From Selenomonadales bacterium (GTDB lineage: Bacteria; Bacillota; Negativicutes; Sporomusales; UBA7701): a stretch of 64,000 nucleotides of DNA. Of the stretch, positions 41,650 to 50,500 are shown piece by piece (positions within the stretch are counted from its first letter, which is position 1; each line of letters opens with the position of its first letter). Below the pieces are notes generated by a model. The model was not told the origin of the DNA. It saw nothing but the letters and a program-made list of their open reading frames with translations, and did no database searches. The stretch spans positions 1 to 64,000 of the forward strand of contig JAHDOI010000031.1 of assembly GCA_018434945.1 (NCBI GenBank), written 5' to 3'. The translations under genes were made by a program, and so were the position numbers.

Positions 41650-42030
41650 ATGGCTTATGTTCTCGCCGTCTTAATGGCGGCGCTGAGTTTTCTGCTCAAC
41701 CGCGCGGCGCTGAGGTACGCCGGCGTGCAGGCGGTTATCGGCTGGGGGCCGGTTATCGAGGAGGCGGCGAAGACGGTGCCGGCTTTTTATTTGGGGGCGG
41801 ATGTGCTGCTGACCCACACGCTGTTCGGAGCGATCGAGGCAGGTCACGACTGGCGGGCGGGCGGGAGGAACGGTCCGGCGGCGGCGCTGCTGAGCGTGGC
41901 GGGGCACAGCCTGTTCGGCGGTCTGACGGTGGGCGCGATTTATTTGACAGGCAGCCTGGCGCTCGCGCTGGTGGCGGCGACGGCGGCTCATGTCGCCTGG
42001 AATGTCGCCTTGGTCCGCCTCAAGGGATAG
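41650..42030 (+). CDS. Small PrsW-like intramembrane protease
   Basis: This 126-residue polytopic protein keeps the ordered motifs of PrsW-type membrane metalloproteases: PVIEEAAKT (about 34-42), LFGAIEAGHDW, AGHSLFGG and AHVAWN. These would hold two Glu and two or three His for zinc in the membrane. PrsW proteins are usually 200-300 residues, so this is a minimal version. In Bacillus PrsW starts cleavage of anti-sigma factors, and a link to the fin/mfd region downstream is possible but not shown. A CPBP-type protease is the alternative. Confidence 0.65.
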   Translation: MAYVLAVLMAALSFLLNRAALRYAGVQAVIGWGPVIEEAAKTVPAFYLGADVLLTHTLFGAIEAGHDWRAGGRNGPAAALLSVAGHSLFGGLTVGAIYLTGSLALALVAATAAHVAWNVALVRLKG

Positions 42031-42055
42031 ATCAGGATCAGGGAAGGGAGACACG

Positions 42056-42298
42056 ATGAGAATCCATTACAGCTGCGATAATTGCGGCGAGCCGATCGAT
42101 ACCATCGAGGTGGCCGCGCTCGACGAGGCGCGGTTCGGGTTCGATTGCCTGACAGCCGAGGAACGGCAGGAGATAATCAGGTTCGACGAGGCCAGCGGCA
42201 CGCTTTATGTGCAGTCGCTGTGCGACGCCTGCATCGAGGCGATGGGCCTGGCGGGGGCGGAGATGCCGGCCGCGCCGCCCAAAGGCCTGCTGCACTGA
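42056..42298 (+). CDS. fin: Anti-sigmaF factor Fin
   Basis: This 80-residue protein has two zinc-binding CxxC pairs: CDNC (about 7-10) and CDAC (about 57-60). Between them is LTAEERQEIIRF and the TLYVQSLC block, all features of the Fin (YabK, DUF2757) family. Fin blocks sigmaF in the forespore late in sporulation and helps the switch to sigmaG. Its position just upstream of mfd is the Bacillus order. ATG 42056 follows GGGAAGGGAG. Confidence 0.88.
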   Translation: MRIHYSCDNCGEPIDTIEVAALDEARFGFDCLTAEERQEIIRFDEASGTLYVQSLCDACIEAMGLAGAEMPAAPPKGLLH

Positions 42299-42329
42299 AC
42301 AGCCCCCGGGCTGCGGGCCCGGGGGCTGT
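42299..42329. terminator. Hairpin between convergent fin and small minus-strand gene
   Basis: ACAGCCCCCGGGC..GCCCGGGGGCTGT is a strong stem overlapping the fin stop codon. It has no T run on either side. Confidence 0.65.
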
Positions 42330-42333
42330 GGCG

Positions 42334-42510
42334 CTAATGGGAGTCGTTTTGGAGGTTGTCGGCGGAGACGGTTTCGTTGGCGACTTCGTATTTGGCGGCT
42401 GTTTTGCCGGCGCGCGGGCCTTCGGAGATGAGGTCCTGGTCGCCTACGACGGAGCTGCCCTTGATGTTTTTCCCGTTCCAGTACTTGTACGGGAGGTTTT
42501 TGGAGTCCAT
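42334..42510 (-). CDS. Small hydrophilic protein, 58 aa
   Basis: This minus-strand frame starts at ATG 42510 behind AGGTGAG and ends at TAG 42334. It reads MDSKNLPYKYWNGKNIKG, then SSVVGDQDLISEGPRAGKTA and a polar end. It has no Cys or membrane helix and looks like the small soluble or spore-associated proteins common in this group. The family is not recognised. It lies between fin and mfd, convergent with fin. Confidence 0.55.
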   Translation of the reverse strand: MDSKNLPYKYWNGKNIKGSSVVGDQDLISEGPRAGKTAAKYEVANETVSADNLQNDSH

Positions 42511-42664
42511 AGGTTCTCACCTGCCTTCCGTTTTAGTATGCCCGCGTTTGCCGGCGCCGTCCGGATGTAATATTTGGTTTCGCCGGTTAATACTTTGTGT
42601 TAGAATGGGAAATAACCGGGGCTTTGCGGTGTGCAAAGCCCTTTTCGGCATGCGAGGTGCATAG

Positions 42665-45600
42665 ATGGATTTTTTGTTGAAGGCGATGCGCAGGGATCAT
42701 ACGGTGGAACGGGCGGTGGCCGCTTTCGGCGCCCCGGCCCGCCAGAGCTCGGTTTACGGGGTGACGGGGACGCAGAAGGCGGCGGTGTTGGCGGCGTGTT
42801 TCAGCGCCCATCCCCGGCCGACGGTTGTCGTCACTTCCGGCCGCGACGCGGTGGGGGAGCTGGCGGCCGACCTCGGCGCCCTGCTGCCGGCGACGCCGGT
42901 GCTGGAGCTGCCGCCGCTCGATATCGTGACATTTACCGCCGCCGCCCGCAGTATCGAGCTGGCGGCCGTCCGCATGGACGTGCTCGGGCGCCTGGTGCGC
43001 GGCGAGCGGGTGATCGTGCTGGCCGGCGCGGAGGCGGCGATGCAGAAGGTGCTGCCCAGGGAGGATTTCCTCGCCGGGCGGCTTACGCTGGCGGTGGGCG
43101 AGACGCTGGGCCGCGACGATCTGCTGGCGAAGCTGGTGCGGTTCGGCTACGAGCGGAACGATCAGGTCGACAGCCGCGGCCAGTTCAGCGTGCGCGGCGG
43201 GATTGTCGATGTGTTCCCCGTCAACCGCGAGCTGCCGCTCCGCCTGGAGCTGTGGGGCGACGAGGTCGATTCGCTGCGGGAGTTCGATCCGGCCACCCAG
43301 CGCTCGCTGGACAGCCTGAGGATGGCTGATGTGCTGCCGCTGGCCGAGCCGGAGCATACGAGCAAATCGGCGTCGTTCCTGTCTTATCTGAACGCGGGGA
43401 CGAGCGTGGTTTTCGATGAGCCGACGCGCATCAGGGAGCAGATCGGCCGGTTGACGCGGGAGAATCCCGAGGTGAAGAAGTATGTGTTTTCCTGGGGTGA
43501 TCTGACGGCGACCGCCAAGGCGCACAATGTCCTGTATTTTTCGCTGATGCTGCAGCGGGTGCCGCACACCGAACCGGCGGAGATCGTGAGCATAACCGCC
43601 AAGGGGGTGCCGCCTTTTCACCGTCAGATGGATATGCTGGTGGACGAGCTGAAGGGCTGGCAGGCCCGTGACCGCGCGACGGTGATTTTTATGGCCGGCG
43701 CCGAGAAGGCGGAGGCGATGCAGAAGAGCCTGGCGGCCGAGGGTGTGCGGGCGGTATTCGCGGCGAGCCCGCCGACGCTGGTCGGCGGGACGGTGACGGT
43801 GACAGCGGGTACGCTGGCCGGCGGCTTCGAGCTGCCTCACGCCGGCCTTGTGGCCGTGACGGAGCTGGATATTTTCGGGCGGCAGAAGAAGCGCCGCTTG
43901 CCCAGGGTGGCGAAGGACAAGAAGATCGCCTATTTCCGCGATATCAATGTGGGCGATTATGTGGTGCATGTCAACCACGGCATCGGCAAGTACGCCGGGG
44001 TGGAGACGCTGGAGGTCGGCGGCGTTCACAAGGATTATTTCCTTGTGCGCTATTCGGGCGAGGATAAGCTGTTCGTGCCCACCGACCAGGTCCATCTGCT
44101 GCAGAAATATATCGGCTCGGAGGGCGAGGCGCCGCGCCTCACCCGCATGGGCGGCAGCGACTGGCTGAAGGCCAAGACGAAGGCCAAGTCGGCCGCGACC
44201 GATCTGGCGAAGGAGCTGCTGGCGCTGTACGCCGAACGCCAGGTCAGCGAAGGGTACGCTTTCGGGGGCGATACGCCCTGGCAGGCGGAGTTCGAGGAGT
44301 CGTTCCCCTTCGAGGAGACACCCGACCAGCTGACCGCGCTGGCGGAGATCAAGAAGGATATGGAGGGCGATACCCCCATGGACCGCCTGTTGTGCGGCGA
44401 TGTGGGCTTCGGCAAGACGGAGGTGGCGCTCAGGGCGGCCTTCAAGGCGGTGATGGGCGGCAAGCAGGTGGCTGTGCTGGTGCCGACGACGGTGCTGGCC
44501 CAGCAGCATTATCAGACATTCAGCGCCCGCCTCGCCGGCTTCGGGCCGGTGGTGGAGGTGATAAGCCGCTTCCGCAGCCCGCGGGAGCAGCGCGAGGTGG
44601 CGGCCCGCACGGCCGAGGGGCGGGTGGATGTGCTGATCGGCACCCACCGCATCCTGCAGGGCGACGTGTCGTTCAAGGATCTCGGCCTGCTGATCGTGGA
44701 CGAGGAGCAGCGCTTCGGCGTGGCTCAGAAGGAAAGGCTGAAAAAGTGGCGGACGAATGTCGATGTGCTGACGCTGACCGCGACCCCCATCCCCCGCACG
44801 CTGCATATGTCGCTGGTGGGGGTGCGGGATATGAGCGTGATCGAGACGCCGCCCGAGGACCGGCTGCCTGTGCAGACGTATGTGGTGGAGTACGATGAGG
44901 AGATTATCCGCGATGCCGTCAGGCGCGAGCTGAAGCGCGGCGGTCAGGTGTATTTCGTCTATAACCGCGTGCAGACGATCGACCGCATAGCAGAGCGGCT
45001 GAGCGAGATGCTGCCGGACGCGCGGGTGAAGGTGGCCCACGGCCAGATGGCTGAGGAGCTTTTGGAGCAGGTGATGGTGGATTTTTACGAGGGACGCTAC
45101 GATGTGCTGGTGTGTACGAGCATCATCGAGAACGGCCTCGATGTGCCGAACGCCAACACGATCATCGTGTACGACGGCGACCGCTTCGGCCTGTCGCAGC
45201 TTTACCAGATGCGCGGCCGGGTCGGCAGGTCGCCCCGGATGGCGTATGCGTATTTCACTTACCGCCGCGAGAAGGTGCTGACCGAGGTGGCGGAAAAAAG
45301 GCTGCAGGCGATCAAGGAGTTCGCGGAGCTGGGGGCTGGCTTCAAGATCGCGATGCGCGATCTTGAGATCCGCGGGGCCGGGAATCTGCTGGGATCGCAG
45401 CAGCATGGCCATATCGTGAGCGTCGGTTTCGAGATGTATTGCCGGCTGCTGGATGAGGCGGTGGCCGAGCTGAAGGGCGGCCGGCCGGTGGAGCCGGTGC
45501 CCGAGCCGGTGCTGGAATTTAATGTCGATGCGTATCTCGACGGCGACTATATCGGCGATGCGATGCATAAGATTGAAGTGTATCAGCGGATCGCGGCGAT

Positions 45601-45952
45601 CAGGAACGAGGCCCATATCGCCGAGATCGTCGACGAGCTGATCGACCGGTTCGGCGAGCCGACCCAGCCGGTGATGAATCTGCTGGCGGTGGCCCGGCTG
45701 AAGAACCTCGCCCGCCGGATCGGCGCCCGGTCGGTGGTGGAGTATGCCGACAGGGTGGAGATAGCTTTCGGCGATGCGCCGCAGGTGGCGGTGGAGAATA
45801 TTCTCGCGGTGAAGGAGAAATATCCGACAAGGCTGAAAATCCTGCCGGGGCCGCCGGAGACGATCCGCCTGCGGACCGGCAAGCTGGCCGCGCCGCTGCT
45901 CGACTGGCTGACGAAGGTGCTGGCCGAGCTGGGCGGCGACGGTCCAAAATAG
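42665..45952 (+). CDS. mfd: Transcription-repair coupling factor
   Basis: This 1095-residue ATP-driven translocase removes stalled RNA polymerase at DNA lesions and recruits UvrA. In order it has UvrB-homology modules (about 1-330), an RNA-polymerase-interacting CarD-like domain (about 410-500, GDYVVHVNHGIGKYAGVETL), a RecG-like helicase core with Walker A GDVGFGKTEVA (about 580) and DEEQ box, and a C-terminal TRCF domain. It starts the conserved mfd-spoVT-spoVB-mazG series and is also known to matter in sporulating cells. Confidence 0.97.
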   Translation: MDFLLKAMRRDHTVERAVAAFGAPARQSSVYGVTGTQKAAVLAACFSAHPRPTVVVTSGRDAVGELAADLGALLPATPVLELPPLDIVTFTAAARSIELAAVRMDVLGRLVRGERVIVLAGAEAAMQKVLPREDFLAGRLTLAVGETLGRDDLLAKLVRFGYERNDQVDSRGQFSVRGGIVDVFPVNRELPLRLELWGDEVDSLREFDPATQRSLDSLRMADVLPLAEPEHTSKSASFLSYLNAGTSVVFDEPTRIREQIGRLTRENPEVKKYVFSWGDLTATAKAHNVLYFSLMLQRVPHTEPAEIVSITAKGVPPFHRQMDMLVDELKGWQARDRATVIFMAGAEKAEAMQKSLAAEGVRAVFAASPPTLVGGTVTVTAGTLAGGFELPHAGLVAVTELDIFGRQKKRRLPRVAKDKKIAYFRDINVGDYVVHVNHGIGKYAGVETLEVGGVHKDYFLVRYSGEDKLFVPTDQVHLLQKYIGSEGEAPRLTRMGGSDWLKAKTKAKSAATDLAKELLALYAERQVSEGYAFGGDTPWQAEFEESFPFEETPDQLTALAEIKKDMEGDTPMDRLLCGDVGFGKTEVALRAAFKAVMGGKQVAVLVPTTVLAQQHYQTFSARLAGFGPVVEVISRFRSPREQREVAARTAEGRVDVLIGTHRILQGDVSFKDLGLLIVDEEQRFGVAQKERLKKWRTNVDVLTLTATPIPRTLHMSLVGVRDMSVIETPPEDRLPVQTYVVEYDEEIIRDAVRRELKRGGQVYFVYNRVQTIDRIAERLSEMLPDARVKVAHGQMAEELLEQVMVDFYEGRYDVLVCTSIIENGLDVPNANTIIVYDGDRFGLSQLYQMRGRVGRSPRMAYAYFTYRREKVLTEVAEKRLQAIKEFAELGAGFKIAMRDLEIRGAGNLLGSQQHGHIVSVGFEMYCRLLDEAVAELKGGRPVEPVPEPVLEFNVDAYLDGDYIGDAMHKIEVYQRIAAIRNEAHIAEIVDELIDRFGEPTQPVMNLLAVARLKNLARRIGARSVVEYADRVEIAFGDAPQVAVENILAVKEKYPTRLKILPGPPETIRLRTGKLAAPLLDWLTKVLAELGGDGPK

Positions 45953-45978
45953 TTTTGTTTTTCCGCGCGCGGGGTAAT

Positions 45979-46008
45979 GAATAAAAGCGGTGTGCCGGAT
46001 ATATACTA
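45979..46008 (+). promoter_or_regulatory. Forespore (sigmaG-type) promoter of spoVT
   Basis: GAATA and TATACTA with 18 intervening bases match the GHATR-N18-CATNHTA pattern with one mismatch. spoVT is a sigmaG gene in Bacillus, which supports the call. Confidence 0.65.
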
Positions 46009-46049
46009 TCAATGAACGAAATGTCAAAAACTGTAGAAAAGGGGGGATA

Positions 46050-46619
46050 ATGGTGAAGGCGACTGGTATAGTCAGAAGGATTGATGATCTGGGCAGAGTA
46101 GTGATTCCGAAGGAGATCCGGCGTACCTTGCGTATTCGCGAAGGCGACCCGCTCGAGATATATGTCGACCGCGAAGGCGAAGTGATTTTGAAGAAGTATT
46201 CCCCGGTCGGTGAGCTTGGGGATTTCGCCAAGGAATACGCGGACTCGCTGTTTGACGCTATTGGACATATAATTTTGATCGCTGACCGGGACAATGTCGT
46301 GGCAGTCGCTGGGGCGTCGAAGAAGGAGTTTCTCAGTAAACCACTGGGGCCGGCGGTGGAGAAGGTGATGGAGGAGCGGAAAACGGCCCTGATAAACAAT
46401 CCCGGCGAATACAAGCACTGTAAGGGCTGCGTCACCGACTGCGACGAGGATGAGGTTTGCAAGTTCACCGCCGAGGTGATCTCGCCGATCATCGTCGAAG
46501 GCGACGCGATCGGCGCGGTGATTATCTGTTCGAAGGAACAGGGCGTCCAGATGGGTGATATGGAGGTCAAGCTAGCGGAGACCGCGGCCGGTTTCCTCGC
46601 AAAGCAGATGTCGCAATGA
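46050..46619 (+). CDS. spoVT: Stage V sporulation transcription regulator SpoVT
   Basis: This 189-residue regulator has an AbrB-type DNA-binding domain at the N-terminus (IVRRIDDLGRVVIPKEIRRTLRI, LEIYVDREGEVILKKY) and a GAF-like domain (about 60-185). SpoVT tunes sigmaG-dependent genes in the forespore and is a tetramer of swapped AbrB pairs. ATG 46050 or GTG 46053 starts it behind GGGGGGA. It is between mfd and spoVB as in Bacillus. Confidence 0.95.
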   Translation: MVKATGIVRRIDDLGRVVIPKEIRRTLRIREGDPLEIYVDREGEVILKKYSPVGELGDFAKEYADSLFDAIGHIILIADRDNVVAVAGASKKEFLSKPLGPAVEKVMEERKTALINNPGEYKHCKGCVTDCDEDEVCKFTAEVISPIIVEGDAIGAVIICSKEQGVQMGDMEVKLAETAAGFLAKQMSQ

Positions 46620-46634
46620 ATCGCAGGAACGATT

Positions 46635-46663
46635 AAAGTAGCGGACACCGTTCGCTACTTTTC
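46635..46663 (+). terminator. Terminator after spoVT
   Basis: The AAAGTAGCG..CGCTACTTTT hairpin lies 15 bases after the stop codon. Confidence 0.85.
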
Positions 46664-46790
46664 TATTTGGAGCGGATAAGCCAATCTTGCTGGAAAGTGT
46701 TTTAAGTCCTAGTATATTTTGTTATAATATAATGTGCACTTGCCGGCCTGGACTTCCCGAGGGCGGCGGCATCCGAGAGGACTGAAGCTG

Positions 46791-48392
46791 TTGAGCAAGG
46801 ATACATTCCTGAAAGGCGCCCTGATACTGACCGTGGCCGGCATCGTGGTCAAATTGATCGGGTCGGTGAACCGGATTCTTTTGTCGCGCCTTTTGGGCGG
46901 CGAGGGTATCGGCCTATACCAGATGGCTTACCCGATATATCTGCTGGCGCTGAGTATTTCTTCAGCCGGCATCCCGGTGGCGATTTCGATCATCGTCGCC
47001 GAGAAGGTCGCCCTCGGCGACTGGCGGGGCGCCAACCGCGTCTTCCGCATTTCGCTGGTCGTGCTGGCCGCGACGGGGGTGGCTTTTACGCTGCTGCTGT
47101 GGTTCGGGGCCGGCTGGCTGATCGAGCACCATTTCGTCCGCGATCCGCGGGCTTATTACGCTATCGCCGCGCTGGCGCCGGCTATTTTCTTCGTGACGGT
47201 GCTGTCGAGCTACCGCGGCTATTTCCAGGGCCTGCAGATGATGACGCCGACGGCGATCTCGCAGATCGTGGAGCAGCTTTTCCGCGTGGTGACGATGATC
47301 GTGCTGGCGTATCTGCTGCTGCCGAGCGGCCTGGAGTTCGCCGCCGCCGGCGCGAGCTTCGGGGCGGCTCCCGGAGCGGCGGCGGGGCTGCTGATCCTTG
47401 TGTATTATTTCTGGCGCAAACGGCCTGAGTTCCAGGCGCGGATGGACAGCCAGCCGGACTCGAAGCCGGAGTCGGGCCTGAGCATCATCGGCCGTATCGC
47501 CCGCCTGGCACTGCCGGTGTCGCTGGCGAATATCATGCTGCCGCTGGTGTCCAATATCGATCTGCTGATCGTGCCGGCCCGCCTTGAGGCGGCCGGCTAT
47601 ACCGTCGAGCAGTCGACCGAGCTGTTCGGTTATCTGACGGGGATGGCGGTGCCGCTTGTCAACATGGCGACCATTCTGACGGCGTCGCTGGCGGCCAGCC
47701 TGGTGCCGGCGGTGTCGGAGGCTTTCGCGCTGCGCAATCTCCACCACGTTTACCAGCGGACGGCGACGGCGATGCGGATCGCCAATCTCATCACCATCCC
47801 CAGTTTCGTAGGTATGTGGCTGCTGGCGAAGCCGATTTCGCTGATGCTGTTCGGCACTCCCAACGCCGATTCGTCGATCGCCATCCTGGCGTTGGGGATT
47901 TTCCTCCTCGGCATCCATCAGGTGACGACCGGGGTGCTGCAGGGGCTCGGCCACACGGCCGTGCCTGTCATCAATATGGTGGTGTCTGCCGCGGTGAAGG
48001 TGGTGCTGAGCTGGACGCTTACCGCGATGCCGGCTCTAGGCATCAAGGGGGCGGCCTGGGCGACGAACGCCGATTTCGGGATCGCGGCGCTGCTGAATAT
48101 GTATTTCGTGTACCGCTACGTCGGGTTCGCGATCGATGTCAAGGATACGCTGCGCACGGCGTTCGCGGCGGCTGTGATGGGCGGCGCGGTGCTGCTCACT
48201 TACCATGAGGTCATGGGAATTCTGACCCACAACACGCTTGCGACGCTGGCGGCGGTGTGCGTCGGCGGCGCGGTTTACGGCCTGGTGCAGCTTGTAACCG
48301 GCGGCGTGAAGCAGCGGGATATAGAAAGGGTGCCGCGGATCGGGACGCAGCTTGCGGCCGTCCTGCGGTCGCTCAGATTGCTGAGGGACTGA
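46791..48392 (+). CDS. spoVB: SpoVB-like polysaccharide/lipid flippase
   Basis: This 533-residue membrane protein of the MVF/PST family has about fourteen helices. It begins SKDTFLKGALILTVAGIVVKLIGSVNRILL, the usual SpoVB start, which places the start at TTG 46791 behind GAGAGG. A longer reading from 46734 would add a non-homologous N-terminus. SpoVB is thought to flip lipid II or related precursors needed for cortex synthesis. The place between spoVT and mazG matches Bacillus yabM. Confidence 0.92.
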   Translation: MSKDTFLKGALILTVAGIVVKLIGSVNRILLSRLLGGEGIGLYQMAYPIYLLALSISSAGIPVAISIIVAEKVALGDWRGANRVFRISLVVLAATGVAFTLLLWFGAGWLIEHHFVRDPRAYYAIAALAPAIFFVTVLSSYRGYFQGLQMMTPTAISQIVEQLFRVVTMIVLAYLLLPSGLEFAAAGASFGAAPGAAAGLLILVYYFWRKRPEFQARMDSQPDSKPESGLSIIGRIARLALPVSLANIMLPLVSNIDLLIVPARLEAAGYTVEQSTELFGYLTGMAVPLVNMATILTASLAASLVPAVSEAFALRNLHHVYQRTATAMRIANLITIPSFVGMWLLAKPISLMLFGTPNADSSIAILALGIFLLGIHQVTTGVLQGLGHTAVPVINMVVSAAVKVVLSWTLTAMPALGIKGAAWATNADFGIAALLNMYFVYRYVGFAIDVKDTLRTAFAAAVMGGAVLLTYHEVMGILTHNTLATLAAVCVGGAVYGLVQLVTGGVKQRDIERVPRIGTQLAAVLRSLRLLRD

Positions 48393-48393
48393 G

Positions 48394-49860
48394 ATGGGAG
48401 AAATCGTGATCATCGGTCTCGGGCCGGGGGATTTCGGCCTGATAACGGGGCAGACGCTGGCGCTGCTGGAGACGCGGCCGCCGCTCTGTCTCCGCACCGC
48501 CCGCCATCCGGCGGTCGCCGGCCTCACGGAACGGGGCATTTCTTTTGCGAGTTTCGACGATTTGTACGAACGGCACGCGTCTTTCGACGCCGTGTATGAG
48601 GCGATAACCGCGGCGGTGGTCGCCCGGGCCCGGGAAGCCGGCCGGGTGGTGTACGCCGTGCCGGGCAGCCCGGCGGTGGCGGAGCGGACGGTGGCCCTGA
48701 TCCGCGAGGCGGCGGAAGCTGCGGGGATACGCGTCACGGTGCTGCCGGCGATGAGTTTCCTCGATCTGCTTTACACACGCCTGGCGCTCGATCCGGTGGC
48801 GGGGCTGACGGTGACGGACGCCGCCGATATCGCCACGCTGCCGCCCGACCTGGGGACGGCGCTGGTGGTGACGCAGGTGTATAACGGCCGCGTGGCTTCG
48901 GACGCCAAGCTGAGCCTGATGGAGATATATCCCGACGATTTCCCCGTGACGGTGGTCCGCAATCTCGGCCTGGCCGACGAGGAGGTCAGGACGGTGCCGC
49001 TTTATGAGCTCGACCGCCTGCCGTCGATCGATCACCTGACAAGCGTGTATGTGCCGGCGCCGCCTCGCCGGGCCGCGGCCTTCAGCCTCGACCCGCTCGT
49101 GGATATCATGGCGAGGCTGCGTTCTCCGGGCGGCTGTGTGTGGGATATCGAGCAGAGCCACCCGTCGCTGCGGCGGTACATCGTCGAAGAGGTGTACGAG
49201 GTGCTGGAGGCGATCGACCTCGCCGACGCGGACAAGCTGTGCGAGGAGCTGGGCGACCTGCTGCTGCAGATCGTGTTCCACGCCCGCATCGCCGAGGAGA
49301 ACGGCGAGTTTTCGATGCAGGATGTGGTGGATACGGTGACGGAGAAGATGGTGCGCCGCCACCCGCACGTGTTCGGCGATATTTCGGTGCGCGACGCGGC
49401 CGAGGTCATCGTGAACTGGGAGAAGATCAAGCGCCGCGAGCATGCCGGGGAACGCACGGGCGTGCTCGACGGGGTGCCGGGCGGGCTGCCCAGCCTGCTG
49501 AAGGCGTTCAAACTGCAGTCGAAAGCTGCGAAGGTGGGTTTTGACTGGAATAGCGTCGCCCCGGTGTGGGACAAGATATCTGAAGAGCTGGCCGAGCTTA
49601 AGGAGGCGGCTGCCGGCGGCGACAAGACGAAGACGGAGGGTGAGCTGGGCGATGTGCTGTTCAGCGTCGTCAACCTGGCGCGTTTTTTGGATGTCGACCC
49701 GGAGACGGCCCTCAATGCGACGAACAGTAAATTCGTCCGCCGGTTCGCCTACATAGAGGCGGCGGTGAAGGAACGGGGCCTTAAATGGAAAAATATGACA
49801 TTAGAACAGCTCGATGAGCTTTGGAACGAGGCAAAAAAGCCAAAAAACCAAGAAAAATAA
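48394..49860 (+). CDS. mazG: Tetrapyrrole methylase-like/MazG nucleotide pyrophosphohydrolase
   Basis: This 488-residue two-domain protein (YabN type) has an N-terminal methylase-like domain (about 1-220: VIIGLGPGDFGLITGQTLALL, VVYAVPGSPAVAERTV) and tandem MazG domains (about 235-480: EEVYEVLEAID, EELGDLLLQIVFHARIAEE, then ELAELKEAAAGGDKTKTEGELGD). MazG hydrolyses non-canonical or excess NTPs. The methylase half may be inactive. It begins one base after spoVB, indicating coupling. Confidence 0.92.
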   Translation: MGEIVIIGLGPGDFGLITGQTLALLETRPPLCLRTARHPAVAGLTERGISFASFDDLYERHASFDAVYEAITAAVVARAREAGRVVYAVPGSPAVAERTVALIREAAEAAGIRVTVLPAMSFLDLLYTRLALDPVAGLTVTDAADIATLPPDLGTALVVTQVYNGRVASDAKLSLMEIYPDDFPVTVVRNLGLADEEVRTVPLYELDRLPSIDHLTSVYVPAPPRRAAAFSLDPLVDIMARLRSPGGCVWDIEQSHPSLRRYIVEEVYEVLEAIDLADADKLCEELGDLLLQIVFHARIAEENGEFSMQDVVDTVTEKMVRRHPHVFGDISVRDAAEVIVNWEKIKRREHAGERTGVLDGVPGGLPSLLKAFKLQSKAAKVGFDWNSVAPVWDKISEELAELKEAAAGGDKTKTEGELGDVLFSVVNLARFLDVDPETALNATNSKFVRRFAYIEAAVKERGLKWKNMTLEQLDELWNEAKKPKNQEK

Positions 49861-49956
49861 GTAATTTTTGACAAATCTTTTTGGGGAGAGGAGGAATAAA
49901 TAGAGCTGTAGCGAATAATGCTAAAAGTAACCAATATTGACAAGGAGGAAGATATT

Positions 49957-50235
49957 GTGAATAAAACTGAATTGGTTGCTAGCGTTGCCGAGAAGGCCGC
50001 GATGACCAAGAAGGACGCCGAGAAAGCTATCAACGCTCTGTTCGCCAGTGTTGAAGAAGCTCTCGCGAAAAAGGACAAAGTTCAGGTCATCGGTTTCGGT
50101 ACTTTCGAAGTGAAAGCTCGTGGCGCTAGGAAGGGCCGCAACCCGCAGACCGGCAAGGAAATCACCATTCCCGCTTCCAAAACCCCGGTCTTCAAGGCTG
50201 GCAAAGGCCTCAAAGACAGCGTAAACAAGAAGTAA
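49957..50235 (+). CDS. hup: DNA-binding protein HU
   Basis: This 92-residue histone-like protein has an N-terminal helical pair ([23 protein letters not shown]), the strand [12 protein letters not shown] and the DNA-binding arm with the signature [18 protein letters not shown] coats and bends DNA. GTG 49957 follows AAGGAGGAAG. Together with a strong terminator it appears to be a separate unit even though it follows mazG. In Bacillus the gene next to yabN is yabO (S4 domain), which is missing here. Confidence 0.95.
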   Translation: MNKTELVASVAEKAAMTKKDAEKAINALFASVEEALAKKDKVQVIGFGTFEVKARGARKGRNPQTGKEITIPASKTPVFKAGKGLKDSVNKK

Positions 50236-50252
50236 ACTGCATAGATAGAGAC

Positions 50253-50279
50253 AAAACCGGGGTAATCCCCCGGTTTTTT
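50253..50279 (+). terminator. Terminator after hup
   Basis: The AAAACCGGGG..CCCCCGGTTTTTT hairpin with T run lies 17 bases after the stop codon. Confidence 0.88.
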
Positions 50280-50317
50280 CGTTTGGGCGTACAACATGTT
50301 TGCTCAAATGCCTTTTT

Positions 50318-50351
50318 GCCGCCGGCCGCTGATAAAAACGGGCCGGCGGTT
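50318..50351. terminator. Second hairpin downstream of hup
   Basis: GCCGCCGGCC..GGGCCGGCGGT is a strong stem with T-rich flanks on both sides. It precedes the leader of the glycosyltransferase gene. Confidence 0.6.
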
Positions 50352-50500
50352 TATATTATAGGGTATAGCCCGGCGGGAGGCTGCGGCGCGCTTAAAGGGC
50401 GTTTTCCGGCGGGCGAAATGACGGCCGGCCCTTTAATCGGCGTCCGGCGGTGTGGTAATATGGAGGGGTTGACTTTTCTGCTGCCGAGGTGATGCTGGAG

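Noticed and set aside
42587-46648. Long minus-strand frame of 1353 codons opposite mfd and spoVT
   Set aside because: It is the antisense of mfd in GC-rich sequence. It has a His/Arg/Leu-rich, repeat-like composition, no family motifs, and crosses two genes.
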